DNA of 64,000 nucleotides from Candidatus Sysuiplasma superficiale (GTDB lineage Archaea; Thermoplasmatota; Thermoplasmata; Sysuiplasmatales; Sysuiplasmataceae), in assembly GCA_019720975.1 (NCBI GenBank), contig JAGVSJ010000001.1, positions 163,736-227,735 on the forward strand. The letters run 5' to 3'. The first letter of the stretch is position 1. The number at the start of each line of letters is the position of its first letter. Of the stretch, positions 1 to 8,136 are shown in pieces. The position numbers were made by a program, and so were the translations under genes. Below the pieces are notes generated by a model. The model searched no databases. It was given only the letters and a program-made list of their open reading frames with translations, and was not told the origin of the DNA.

Positions 1-633
1 GCAATTCAGGCAATGGCGGCGGTATTTGGCGGCACGCAGTCACTTCACACCAATTCGCTGGATGAGGCCCTGGCGCTGCCAACGGAGAGGGCTGTCAAGA
101 TAGCACTCAGAACACAGCAGATAATAGCCCACGAAAGCGGTATTCCGAATGTGGTAGACCCGCTTGGAGGTGCCTACTACGTGGAATGGCTCACAGACAG
201 GATGGAGGAAGAGGCATATCACATATTCGATGACATTGACAGATATGGAGGTGTAATCCCTGCAATCGAGATGGGCTATTTCCAGAAAGCAATTACGGAA
301 GCCTCCTACAGGTATCAGAAGGAGATTGACAGGAAGGAAAGAATAGTGGTCGGTGTCAACAAATACACTGTCAGCGAGGATATCAGTATACCGATACTGA
401 GGCTAGATCCAAAGGGTGAGGAAAGGCAGATCGCAAGGCTCAGGAAACTGAGGGAAAGCAGGAACAGGCAGAGATACGAGAATGCAATGTCTGAACTGAG
501 GAGGACTGCGGAGGGGAATGAGAACACAATGCCGGCAATAATCAATGCTGTCAAGGCGAAGGCTACACTGGGAGAGATAACAGCTGTTCTGAGGGAGGTC
601 TTTGGAGAGTACAGGGAACAGCACATAATATGA
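1..633 (+). CDS. mcmA1: Methylmalonyl-CoA mutase large (catalytic) subunit, C-terminal part
   Basis: The reading frame is open from the first base, so the 5' part of the gene lies outside the window and about 210 C-terminal residues are seen. The sequence [13 protein letters not shown] followed by IALRTQQII is the conserved end of the substrate-binding TIM barrel of methylmalonyl-CoA mutase alpha chains. The enzyme interconverts (R)-methylmalonyl-CoA and succinyl-CoA with adenosylcobalamin. No cobalamin-binding domain follows in the same chain; it is encoded by the next gene, which begins 7 bases after this stop. This split arrangement is usual in archaea. The MeaB chaperone gene follows, so the three genes form one operon. 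The identification is very secure. Confidence 0.95.
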   Translation, partial: AIQAMAAVFGGTQSLHTNSLDEALALPTERAVKIALRTQQIIAHESGIPNVVDPLGGAYYVEWLTDRMEEEAYHIFDDIDRYGGVIPAIEMGYFQKAITEASYRYQKEIDRKERIVVGVNKYTVSEDISIPILRLDPKGEERQIARLRKLRESRNRQRYENAMSELRRTAEGNENTMPAIINAVKAKATLGEITAVLREVFGEYREQHII

Positions 634-640
634 GGGAAAT

Positions 641-1039
641 ATGCCAAGAAAGATACGAGTACTGATTGCAAAGCCGGGTCTCGACGGACATGACAGGGGC
701 GCGAAGGTTGTAGCGCGTGCATTGAGGGATGCCGGTATGGAGGTCATATACACTGGCCTGCACCAGACACCAGAACAGATAGTCCAGACAGCGCTTCAGG
801 AGGATGTCGACGCAATAGGACTGAGCTGCCTTTCTGGTGCACATGATGTCCTGTTTCCGCGTGTAATGGAACTGGTTAAAGAGAACAGCATGGATGTTGT
901 TGTTACGGCAGGTGGCATAATACCTGAAGAGGATATTCCGAAACTGAAGAAATGCGGCATTGCCGCAGTATTCGGACCTGGAACACCGATACAGGAAATT
1001 GTCAGGTTCCACAAGGAGAACGTTAAGCCCAGGAAGTAA
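641..1039 (+). CDS. mcmA2: Methylmalonyl-CoA mutase small subunit, cobalamin-binding
   Basis: This 132-residue protein is a stand-alone B12-binding Rossmann-like domain. It carries the DxHxxG signature as GLDGHDRG near residues 13-20, in which the histidine (about residue 17) is the lower axial ligand of cobalamin. It also has the SGAH segment and the [10 protein letters not shown] turn that hold the nucleotide tail. It pairs with the large subunit encoded just upstream to form the active mutase. The length is normal for archaeal small subunits. The start ATG lies 7 bases after the upstream stop, and MeaB begins 15 bases downstream, so translation of the three is probably coupled. Confidence 0.95.
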   Translation: MPRKIRVLIAKPGLDGHDRGAKVVARALRDAGMEVIYTGLHQTPEQIVQTALQEDVDAIGLSCLSGAHDVLFPRVMELVKENSMDVVVTAGGIIPEEDIPKLKKCGIAAVFGPGTPIQEIVRFHKENVKPRK

Positions 1040-1054
1040 ATCGGAGAGAGAATC

Positions 1055-2032
1055 TTGGATTATGATGAACTTGTTTCACACATACTGAAAGGGGACAGGA
1101 GATCAGCGGCACGGTTGATCTCACTTGTCGAAGATGAGGAGGAAGGTTACGAGAAGGCATTGAAGTCGCTCTATCCCAAAACAAGAGGTGTTCCTGTTCT
1201 GGGTGTTACGGGCGCACCAGGGGTAGGGAAGAGCACCATTGTCCTCGAAATCACCAAAAGGCTTAGGTCCGAAGGCAGGAGGGTGGGTATTGTGGCTGTT
1301 GATCCCACGAGCCCGATAACTGGGGGCGCCATCCTCGGAGACAGGATACGGATGACGGAGCTTTTCGCGGATCCGGGTGTTTTCATAAGGAGTATGGGGA
1401 GCAGGGGAGGAAGCGGTGGCCTTTCTTCCCAAACAGGGAGCGCTGTAAGGATCCTGGACGCGATGGGCTGCGATCAGATAATTGTTGAGACGGTGGGAGC
1501 AGGTCAGACACAGGTTGACATCATGGGCATGGCGGACACCATCGTAGTAGCGACTATGCCCGGGTCAGGGGATGAAGTACAGTCAATCAAGGCTGGATTG
1601 CTGGAGATAGCCGACATATATGTCGTCAATAAATGCGATCTCCCGGGTGCAATGCGGACAGTTAGCGACATACAGTCCATGCTCGATCTTGTGGAGGACT
1701 GGGAAGGATGGAAGCCGCCGGTTATGCAGACAAATGCCAGGGAGAGCCGGGGCATCGATGAGCTTGTTGGAAACATCAGGAAACACGATGAGTACGCACG
1801 GAGTTCGGAGCGTCTCATAAAGAGGAAGAAGGAACAGTACAGGAGAGAAATACAGGAACTTGTCACGAGGGAAATGGCGAGAAAGGCATTCAGTTCAATT
1901 GAAGAAGAGGAATTAGACAGGATGCTCGAAAGAATACTCAGGAGAGAGGAGAACCCGTATTCCGAGGCCGAACGGATAGCTGCGAGGCTCTTTTCAGGAA
2001 GGAAGGATATCGCGAGCAGAGGACAGCGTTGA
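1055..2032 (+). CDS. meaB: MeaB/ArgK-type G3E GTPase, mutase chaperone
   Basis: This 325-residue P-loop GTPase has Walker A GAPGVGKS at about residues 53-60, a DPTSPITGGAILGDRIRM switch region and the base-recognition motif NKCD. Proteins of this family load and protect adenosylcobalamin in methylmalonyl-CoA mutase and use GTP hydrolysis to reject damaged cofactor. Position directly behind the two mutase subunits fixes the role. The chosen start is TTG at 1055; it is preceded by a purine-rich GGAGAGAG stretch 6-13 bases upstream and no in-frame ATG is closer to the conserved N-terminus. The last 60 residues are a charged helical tail that mediates dimerisation in the family. Confidence 0.95.
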   Translation: MDYDELVSHILKGDRRSAARLISLVEDEEEGYEKALKSLYPKTRGVPVLGVTGAPGVGKSTIVLEITKRLRSEGRRVGIVAVDPTSPITGGAILGDRIRMTELFADPGVFIRSMGSRGGSGGLSSQTGSAVRILDAMGCDQIIVETVGAGQTQVDIMGMADTIVVATMPGSGDEVQSIKAGLLEIADIYVVNKCDLPGAMRTVSDIQSMLDLVEDWEGWKPPVMQTNARESRGIDELVGNIRKHDEYARSSERLIKRKKEQYRREIQELVTREMARKAFSSIEEEELDRMLERILRREENPYSEAERIAARLFSGRKDIASRGQR

Positions 2033-2045
2033 AGAGCCGATAAAA

Positions 2046-2056
2046 GTGTTATAAGC
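2046..2056 (+). promoter_or_regulatory. TATA box of tRNA-Cys
   Basis: An AT-rich element of the form GTTATAAG is centred about 28 bases upstream of the first base of tRNA-Cys, the usual archaeal TATA-to-start distance. It overlaps no coding sequence and follows the meaB stop directly. Confidence 0.5.
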
Positions 2057-2078
2057 CCGAAGCATGTCGGACTTATGG

Positions 2079-2169
2079 GCCGGGATGACAGAGCGGCCAT
2101 GTGGCAGACTGCAGTTACCGTAACAGCAGGTATCTGCAGACAGGAGTTCAAATCTCCTTCCCGGCTCCA
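2079..2169 (+). tRNA. tRNA-Cys (GCA) with a 17-base intron
   Basis: The acceptor stem GCCGGGA/TCCCGGC, D arm, anticodon stem GCAGA/TCTGC and T arm AGGAG-TTCAAAT-CTCCT are all present, with discriminator U73 (typical of tRNA-Cys) and an encoded CCA. The anticodon GCA is at 2111-2113. The anticodon loop is 24 bases long instead of 7, so a 17-base intron at 2115-2131 is inferred between positions 37 and 38. The precursor folds into a bulge-helix-bulge: CTGC pairs with GCAG, flanked by two 3-base bulges, and cleavage after the second base of each bulge regenerates a normal loop. Splicing by the archaeal tRNA endonuclease is expected. Confidence 0.95.
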
Positions 2170-2234
2170 TTTGCACAGTGGCGGAAGTGTCCCTGACAGA
2201 TATGGGCGCGGATTCAGTGGGAGGCGGCAAGACC

Positions 2235-3425
2235 TCAGCTAAGCTTCAATATCTTCCTCTTTGCAGTCCACCTTTCAAGTTCCCTTTCGTCCACCTCAAT
2301 ACCGGAACCGTTCTTCGAAGGGACTGGCATTCTTCCCTTGCTGTCCATCTCAAACGGTTCCACAATTATATCCCTCCTGAAATAACGCGAACTTGGCGAC
2401 GTATCTCCGGGGAATCTCACGTCAGGCAGAGTGTTCAGTGCCACGTTGAATGATCTGCCTATGCCGGTCTCGAGCATCCCGCCTATCCATACCGGTATGT
2501 TGCGCTCCATTGCAGTGTCGTGCACGGAAAGGGAGCCTGCTATGCCACCAACACGTCCTGCCTTTATGTTTACAACCCGCCCTGAACCAAGCCTGTGCAT
2601 GAGCTTCACGCTTTCGTCACCCTTGATGCTCTCATCGAGGCATATTGGCGTTCTGATCCTTCGCTGCAGGATTGAATGCTCCAGGAGGTCGTCGTAATCA
2701 AGCGGCTGCTCAATCATGGTCAGGTTGAACCTGTCCATATCCTTCAGCGTTCTGATGGAGTGTAGAGAATAGGCGGCATTTGCGTCTACCTGAAGTGGTA
2801 TGTCTGGAAATTCAGTTCTCACTCTTTCCAGAACCTCCGTATCCCATCCAGGCTTTACCTTTATCTTGATACGCCTGTAGCCCTGGTCAAGACTCCTTGC
2901 AATTGTGGAAATCAGTGTATCCACAGAGTCCTGGATTCCTATGCTGATCCCGCATTCAATCCTCTTTCTGACGCCACCAATTGCCCTGTGAAGAGGCATA
3001 CCGGCTGATCTGCAGAACAGGTCCCAGAGAGCCATCTCCACTGCACCCTTTGACATGCTGTGCCCTCTCACCCTGTGAGTGAGCGTTCCGAAGTCCAGAG
3101 GGGAGCTGATTTCGGCGCCCGCAAGCATAGGCAGTATCAAATCTGAAATGACCTTCCACGACATTGAGTTGAATTCGTATGAGTAATATGGTTCCCTCTC
3201 CGCAGTGCATTCGCCGTACGCCTGCGAGTCCCCTGAATCAAGTCTGACAATCACCGCCTCCTTCACACTTGTTCGGCCGAAGCTTGTCTCAAAGGGATTC
3301 AGCAGCGGAATCCTGATGAGCATCAGTTCAGCACTCCTGAGATGGATTGGGCTGAAATTCAATTTCCGTTTCTTTACTCTTTCATGGATGACACCTTCCT
3401 TCCTTCCATACAAGTTATTCACCAC
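2235..3425 (-). CDS. menC: o-Succinylbenzoate synthase / N-acylamino acid racemase family (enolase superfamily)
   Basis: This 396-residue protein is a mandelate-racemase-type enolase-superfamily enzyme. Visible catalytic residues are KIKVK (about residues 186-190, general acid/base lysines), metal ligands in VDAN (about 214), IEQP (about 239) and CLDES (about 264), and the second lysine in NIKAGR (about 288). The C-terminal block WIGGMLETGIGRSFNVAL and the nearby PGDTSPSSRYF are characteristic of the OSBS/N-acylamino acid racemase branch rather than of dipeptide epimerases. The role could be menaquinone synthesis (OSBS reaction) or amino acid racemisation; the two cannot be separated by sequence and no other men gene is in view. 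The first 7 bases overlap the end of the uracil-DNA glycosylase gene, so the two are co-transcribed. Confidence 0.85.
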   Translation of the reverse strand: MVNNLYGRKEGVIHERVKKRKLNFSPIHLRSAELMLIRIPLLNPFETSFGRTSVKEAVIVRLDSGDSQAYGECTAEREPYYSYEFNSMSWKVISDLILPMLAGAEISSPLDFGTLTHRVRGHSMSKGAVEMALWDLFCRSAGMPLHRAIGGVRKRIECGISIGIQDSVDTLISTIARSLDQGYRRIKIKVKPGWDTEVLERVRTEFPDIPLQVDANAAYSLHSIRTLKDMDRFNLTMIEQPLDYDDLLEHSILQRRIRTPICLDESIKGDESVKLMHRLGSGRVVNIKAGRVGGIAGSLSVHDTAMERNIPVWIGGMLETGIGRSFNVALNTLPDVRFPGDTSPSSRYFRRDIIVEPFEMDSKGRMPVPSKNGSGIEVDERELERWTAKRKILKLS

Positions 3426-4132
3426 TCCGATTTTACCCTGTTCAGCAGCTCAATGAACATGGTTCTTGTTAACGTTCCCGTATTCGTATTTCTGGGACTC
3501 GGATGATAGGAAACATACATCTTTGGCTGCCCCTTCACTGAATAAACCGCACCATGTCTGAAACGCATGCCCGAAACTTCGCATCCGAACTCCTCCTTCA
3601 GAAAGCGGATGTATGAATCAAATGCAAATTTTCCAAGGAGGAGTACTGCTCTCGTTTTCCTGAGAAGCCTCATTTCCCTTTTCAGGAAGGGGAAGCAGTT
3701 GAGAGCTTCCTCTCTGGTTGGAATATTGTTGGGCGGGACGCACCTCACTGCAGCGAGCATATATGCGTTCAGTAACCTCAGGCCATCATCTATATTTTCA
3801 GAACGCGGCTGATTTGAAAAACCAGCCTCATAGAGACAGCTCACAAGAAACTTGGCAGAGAGATCACCTGTGAAAACCCTGCCGGTCCTGTTACCACCGT
3901 GAGCGGCAGGTGCAAGACCAATTATAACAAGTTCAGCATCAGGATCGCCGAAACCTGGTACAGGTTTTGACCAGTAGGTCCATTCAGCGAACCTCTTTAC
4001 CTTTCTCATTCCAATCTCCTCCCTGAATCTCACAAGCCTCGGACACTTCCTGCAGGAAATGATGTCTTCTCGCAGAATCCGCAGGCTGTCTTTTTGTGAA
4101 GCAGTTCCTCTTTTCAGTCTATCACACCGCAC
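3419..4132 (-). CDS. Uracil-DNA glycosylase, family 5 (UDGb)
   Basis: This 237-residue enzyme removes uracil (and in this family also other deaminated bases) from DNA at the start of base-excision repair. The motif GLAPAAHGGNRTGRVFTGD is diagnostic of family 5; unlike family 4 it lacks an acidic residue in the first catalytic motif. Cysteines in SCRKCP near the N-terminus and in VRCVP and LNCFP in the middle are the four ligands of the [4Fe-4S] cluster. The DNA-intercalation motif appears as YHPSPRNT near the C-terminus. The start codon is GTG at 4132. A TATA-like ATAAACAATTAA lies about 25-35 bases upstream. The gene overlaps menC by 7 bases. Confidence 0.92.
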   Translation of the reverse strand: MRCDRLKRGTASQKDSLRILREDIISCRKCPRLVRFREEIGMRKVKRFAEWTYWSKPVPGFGDPDAELVIIGLAPAAHGGNRTGRVFTGDLSAKFLVSCLYEAGFSNQPRSENIDDGLRLLNAYMLAAVRCVPPNNIPTREEALNCFPFLKREMRLLRKTRAVLLLGKFAFDSYIRFLKEEFGCEVSGMRFRHGAVYSVKGQPKMYVSYHPSPRNTNTGTLTRTMFIELLNRVKSEW

Positions 4133-4414
4133 AGGTTACATAATGACGCTCAATTAATTGTTTATCGCTGAGCTTCATTCCTCTGAACAACGGCCATCGA
4201 AGGCAGTGAACCGGAGGTACTGTCTTTAATGATGACTTTCTGAGGTACCCATGAGTTGGACTGAGCAGCTGAAAATATTTCCGGTAAGAAGGCAGATACA
4301 TGCTATCCTTAATCCGGCAGTCAGCCAGGAACCGCTATAACAGGCACCTGGGACCTGAGAAATAAGAATGGGGCTGAGATATTTAGTTTGCCTGACGATT
4401 GTCCGGATGTCTAC

Positions 4415-4982
4415 TCAAGTCTTTCGTCGCCTTCCATCTGTGAAGAGTAGCACCTCTCTGACTCCTGTCCTCTTCAAATCACTTTGCAGTGACTCCCGGA
4501 TGGCTGATGACTCAGCGGGATTGAGGTAGAAAACAAGTGTCTCTTCCATCCTTCCACTTTTTATGCACGGTGAAGAGCTTACACAATCCTTCTCAACAGT
4601 CCCTGTTCTCATGTTGGAGAACATAGCGTGTAAGAAGATTACCATATATCGATCTTCAACGGTCTGCCAGGCCATTTGTCGATTCCCCTGTCAGGAACAT
4701 CCCTTTTCCTTTAGGATGGAACAATCCCCCAACTATTCCTTCGATACTCCTTGCACTGCTGTCCTTTGCATAAGAGTGCAATGCCAGCATACTGCTGATA
4801 CGGCCATAAGATGTGCGTCCTTAGAGTGCTCTCCATGTCCCATTGCGCCTTCAAGTCTATGATGTGGCCATATTTTGTTGTCAGAACCCGTACCGTTAGA
4901 TTCCAGTTGCATGCTCGAGTTCTTCCCTCAAAGTTTCTTCTATCGACTGATCCAATCTTGTTTTGATACCCCCATGACTCAT
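4415..4982 (-). pseudogene. Decayed IS256/Mutator-family transposase
   Basis: Four reading-frame pieces in transposase order can be read on the minus strand. They are LREELEHATGI (from the ATG at 4982), VLTTKYGHIIDLK, then YAKDSSARSIEGIVGGLF, then WQTVEDRYMVIFLHAMF leading to VREVLLFTDG. Together they match the N-terminal half of IS256/Mutator transposases as known for the family, including the YAKG-StrdIe helix and the WQxRPLEDRY-xxxFLDAMF block. At least three frameshifts separate them, and the first catalytic Asp of FLDAMF is His here. The frame stops soon after VTDG, so the C-terminal half, with the rest of the DDE site, is lost. The rest of the 4133-5131 gap shows no other gene, and I could not define terminal inverted repeats. 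Confidence 0.82.
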
Positions 4983-5103
4983 CTCTAAAGGTAGGCGTGG
5001 AGGTATCCCCTGTTTCTACTCAATATTCTGTACGGCGTCATTATTCTCTGGAATGACTGATGCTGTCATAGAATGAAAGAACTAAAGTAATATATGATGA
5101 ACA

Positions 5104-5114
5104 GATTAAATTTA
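5104..5114 (+). promoter_or_regulatory. TATA box of the first ABC-2 exporter operon
   Basis: The element GATTAAATTTAC is centred about 24 bases before the ATG at 5132, which would place the transcript start at or next to the start codon (leaderless mRNA). A second AT-rich run, TAATATATGAT, lies 20 bases further upstream and is an alternative. Confidence 0.45.
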
Positions 5115-5131
5115 CAGTTTACGACGCCGGC

Positions 5132-6103
5132 ATGATAGATTTGACTGAAACAGATGAAATTGTTGAAGTGAAGGATCTCACAAAAATCTTTCCAAAATCA
5201 ATTGGACTCAGGAGAGGCGGAAGAGGAGGGACCGCCCTTTCAGGAATAACATTCAAAGCTAAAAGAGGGGAGGTAATAGCCCTGCTGGGCGAAAACGGCG
5301 CGGGCAAGACAACGCTGCTGAAGATAATTGCCACTCTCATTTCTCCTACATCAGGCAGCGTGAAGGTCATGGGCTATGACGTCACAAAACAGGATACGCT
5401 GGTGCGTTCGCATGTTACCTTTACCACGAACAGTGAGCGGTCCTTCTATTACAGACTTGACGGGTGGTCGAATCTGCGTTTTTTCTGCGGCCTTTACGGC
5501 ATGAGAATGGACGAGGTGAGAGAAAATGTCGAGCCGTACCTTGACGCCCTTTCGATGAGAAAGGCAATGGACATTTCCTATATGTACATGAGCACCGGGA
5601 TGAGGAGAAAACTGGCATTTCTGAGAACAATTGCAATCGATAAGGAAGTGATGCTTCTTGACGAGCCCACGAGCAACATGGATCCTTCATCTGCGGAGGA
5701 GGTCTCTTCCATAATCAGGCGGATGAGAAAGAGCGGAAGGAAAGCTGTATTGCTTAGCACAAATAATCTGGAGGACGCGGAAAAACTCGCTGACAGAGTC
5801 CTCATACTTTCAGGCGGACAGCTCGTATTCTCCGGAAAACCTCCTTCCAAAAACACGATGAAGGGCATAATAGAAATCACACTGAATGACTCCGCCTTTG
5901 TGGATATGACAAAGGTGCTTCCAGGTGCGAGAAAGACTATTGACGGAGAGGGGGCACACTATATCAAAGAATGTGATGACGCAGTTACAGAACTCAACAG
6001 TGCCATAGACAGGCTGAGGGGAAGCGGAGTTCCTATTACTTCTGCCCGGATCATCCAGCAGTCACTTCAGGAGCTTTTCATAACAAAGACAAGGAGTGAC
6101 TGA
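5132..6103 (+). CDS. ABC-2 exporter, ATP-binding subunit
   Basis: This 323-residue nucleotide-binding protein energises the permease encoded directly downstream. Walker A is GENGAGKT (about residues 53-60), Walker B is VMLLDEPT and the D-loop is SNMDP. The signature reads MSTGMRRK rather than LSGGQ, the Q-loop region reads TTNSERSFYYRL, and the H-loop histidine is Asn in LLSTNNLEDAE. The ERSFYxRL and STGM features are shared by a known branch of COG1131 drug/antibiotic exporters, so these are family traits, although the Asn at the H-loop is less common. The substrate is unknown. The last ~90 residues are the usual C-terminal regulatory extension. The permease ATG follows the TGA stop without a gap. 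Confidence 0.88.
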   Translation: MIDLTETDEIVEVKDLTKIFPKSIGLRRGGRGGTALSGITFKAKRGEVIALLGENGAGKTTLLKIIATLISPTSGSVKVMGYDVTKQDTLVRSHVTFTTNSERSFYYRLDGWSNLRFFCGLYGMRMDEVRENVEPYLDALSMRKAMDISYMYMSTGMRRKLAFLRTIAIDKEVMLLDEPTSNMDPSSAEEVSSIIRRMRKSGRKAVLLSTNNLEDAEKLADRVLILSGGQLVFSGKPPSKNTMKGIIEITLNDSAFVDMTKVLPGARKTIDGEGAHYIKECDDAVTELNSAIDRLRGSGVPITSARIIQQSLQELFITKTRSD

Positions 6104-6928
6104 ATGCCAGGCTATCGGACAATATTGAGAAAGGCTTACCTCTTCACCTTCATAAGGGGTCTCAGGATATGGACAACATACAAATCGCAGGCGATATTCA
6201 CAGTACTGCAGTGGGTACTTCCCGTTTTCCTTTACTTCTTTGTTGCATCATACCTGACCAGTCAGATATCTTCCTCAGTATCCGTCTTCGGCGGTTCATA
6301 CATCGCTTTCTTTGTAATCGGACTTGCATTCCAGGGTTATGTCAGTGCAATGGTTGCCTCTCTTTCGCAGAGGATAAGGACAGAGGAGGAGATGGGCACG
6401 CTGGAACACCTGATGCTCTCGCCTACAAGGCCGGGAGCAATACTGCTCTATACCCTTCTCTGGCCAATTCTGCTCAATTCGATGGAAGCAGTGATTGTTC
6501 TCTCCATTGGCACATTCCTGCTAGGAGTGCATCTGCATGTGGATGTGGCGGGCACACTGATCGTTGTAATTCTCATACTTGCGAGTAACGGTGGCATAGG
6601 CATGATGGCGGCTGCTTACACACTCTTCGCAAAGCAGGGAAACCCGATCTCACTTTTCTTCAGCACTTTCAGCATATTCATCTCAGGCGTCGTCTTCCCT
6701 GTGACAATACTTCCTGCTTCAGTTAGAGCAATAGCCTATGCACTTCCCCTTACATACGGTCTTGAGGCTCTGAGGTTCACGATGCTTGACGCCTCATCAG
6801 TGAGTACCATATTGCCGCTCATAGAGTACCTGGGTATAGCATGCATCGTAACCTTGCCGCTTGGTCTATACCTCTTCAGGAGAGCATTCAATTTTGTGAG
6901 GAACCAGGGGACGCTGTCAGGATACTGA
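6104..6928 (+). CDS. ABC-2 exporter, permease subunit
   Basis: This 274-residue protein has six hydrophobic segments and the ABC-2 family end motif LPLTYGLEALR near residue 210. The region REEMGTLEHLMLSPTRP-like (here RTEEEMGTLEHLMLSPTRPG) is the conserved coupling helix between the second and third membrane spans. It forms the transmembrane pore of the exporter with the ATPase encoded immediately upstream. The genes abut stop-to-start, so they are translationally coupled. The transported compound cannot be deduced. Confidence 0.87.
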   Translation: MPGYRTILRKAYLFTFIRGLRIWTTYKSQAIFTVLQWVLPVFLYFFVASYLTSQISSSVSVFGGSYIAFFVIGLAFQGYVSAMVASLSQRIRTEEEMGTLEHLMLSPTRPGAILLYTLLWPILLNSMEAVIVLSIGTFLLGVHLHVDVAGTLIVVILILASNGGIGMMAAAYTLFAKQGNPISLFFSTFSIFISGVVFPVTILPASVRAIAYALPLTYGLEALRFTMLDASSVSTILPLIEYLGIACIVTLPLGLYLFRRAFNFVRNQGTLSGY

Positions 6929-6931
6929 GCA

Positions 6932-7672
6932 TCAGGCACCTCTGCGCCGATGATGAATTGCCTGTGCTGGAGAGAATGTGAATGCTGACGGGCATACCCT
7001 GTTCAGCGTACAGTTCCCGCAGAGTGGCCTTCGAGCGGTGCATATTTTCCTTCCATGCGTTATGAGCAGTGTTGTGAAATCTCCCCAGTTCTTCCGTTCA
7101 ACAATCTGCATAAGTTCTCTTTCGACGATCACAGGATTGCTGGAAAAGGTGAATCCGAGTCTACCGCTGAGCCTGAGCACATGCGTGTCTACTGCTATAC
7201 CCTCATTGATGCCGAAGGCGACAGAAAGAACAACATTCGCTGTCTTCCTTGCAACACCAGGGAGGGAGAGCAGTTTATCCAGACTCCGTGGAACCTTTCC
7301 GCCGTATTCATTCAAAAGCATTGCACACGTCCCCTTGATGTACCTGGCCTTCTGATGATAGTAACCGCACGGCTTTATTATCCGCTCAATGTCAGATATG
7401 GGTGCACCTGCAAGTCGATCAGGTACAGGAAAGGTGGAGAAGAGAACAGGTGTTACAAGGTTTACAGTGCTATCGGTGGACTGTGCCGAAAGTATGGTTG
7501 CAACAAGCAGTTCCTCAGGTGAGGAGAAGTTCAGCGCGCATCGAGCCGCAGGGTAGGCTTTCTTCAGTAAGCTTATGACTTCGGCGGCACGTTTTTCCAG
7601 TGTGAGTTTAGTCATTGAAGCATGAGTTCTGTGCCGAATTCTGGATGGACTGGCAACTGTGTTCATCCTCAT
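6932..7672 (-). CDS. nth: Endonuclease III (DNA glycosylase/AP lyase)
   Basis: This base-excision repair enzyme removes oxidised pyrimidines and cleaves abasic sites. It shows the helix-hairpin-helix LPGVARKTANVV with the catalytic lysine, the catalytic aspartate in VDTHV, and a C-terminal [4Fe-4S] loop with C-x6-C-x2-C-x5-C spacing (ICTARRPLCGNCTLNRVC). The longest frame has 246 residues and starts at 7672 directly after the stop of the upstream thioesterase gene, with AAGGT before it. A shorter start at 7615 (MTKLTLEKRA) fits the usual family N-terminus equally well. The 19 extra residues are basic and not conserved in what I know of the family. Confidence 0.93.
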   Translation of the reverse strand: MRMNTVASPSRIRHRTHASMTKLTLEKRAAEVISLLKKAYPAARCALNFSSPEELLVATILSAQSTDSTVNLVTPVLFSTFPVPDRLAGAPISDIERIIKPCGYYHQKARYIKGTCAMLLNEYGGKVPRSLDKLLSLPGVARKTANVVLSVAFGINEGIAVDTHVLRLSGRLGFTFSSNPVIVERELMQIVERKNWGDFTTLLITHGRKICTARRPLCGNCTLNRVCPSAFTFSPAQAIHHRRRGA

Positions 7673-8110
7673 CTATACCTTGAATTTTGCATCATAAAGT
7701 ATCATCCAGGTACCTATTCCCTTTGCACACAGCCTCTGATTTCTGTCGAAGAGGTCCATCTCGGCAACCACTATATTTCTCCCACCTCTGACCACCTTTG
7801 CCTCACACACCATATCCCCTCTTGGTACTGTTTCGAGAAAATTGACCTTCAGCTCTACCGTGACCTGATTCTTTCCCTGATTGACGGTTGCTGTCGCTGT
7901 CCCGCCCGCTGCGTCAATAAGTGTGCATACTGCACCACCGTTCACTATGCCACCGTATCTGAGAACCACTTCACTATCCGGCATCCTGAGCTTTGCATAT
8001 CCCTTTCTGACTTCAAGCACTTCAACTCCAAGGTGCCCAAGAAAAGGATCTCCACGTATGATTGAAGACAGGCTCGCGAGTGAGCTGACATCATCAGTCT
8101 TTTCAGGCAT
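7673..8110 (-). CDS. PaaI-type hotdog-fold acyl-CoA thioesterase
   Basis: This 145-residue protein has the hotdog fold with the PaaI/YdiI motif GGIVNGGAVCTLIDAAGG, in which the N-G-G turn precedes the long hotdog helix. The strand KVNFLETVPRGD is also typical. Such enzymes hydrolyse acyl-CoA or aryl-CoA thioesters. The catalytic Asp/Glu that normally lies in the helix appears as Asp in TLIDAAGG. The stop codon is adjacent to the start of nth, so the two share a transcript. The precise substrate is unknown. Confidence 0.85.
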   Translation of the reverse strand: MPEKTDDVSSLASLSSIIRGDPFLGHLGVEVLEVRKGYAKLRMPDSEVVLRYGGIVNGGAVCTLIDAAGGTATATVNQGKNQVTVELKVNFLETVPRGDMVCEAKVVRGGRNIVVAEMDLFDRNQRLCAKGIGTWMILYDAKFKV

Positions 8111-8136
8111 ATCTCATGCCAGATGACACCGGGCAA

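Noticed and set aside
1504..2151. Minus-strand frame of 215 codons over meaB and tRNA-Cys
   Set aside because: It is antisense to meaB motifs and runs into a tRNA gene; Ser/Leu-rich composition is typical of antisense shadows here.
4228..4275. Second possible C/D-box RNA (ATGATGA with nearby CTGA)
   Set aside because: The boxes are only 4-5 bases apart, too close for a guide sequence.
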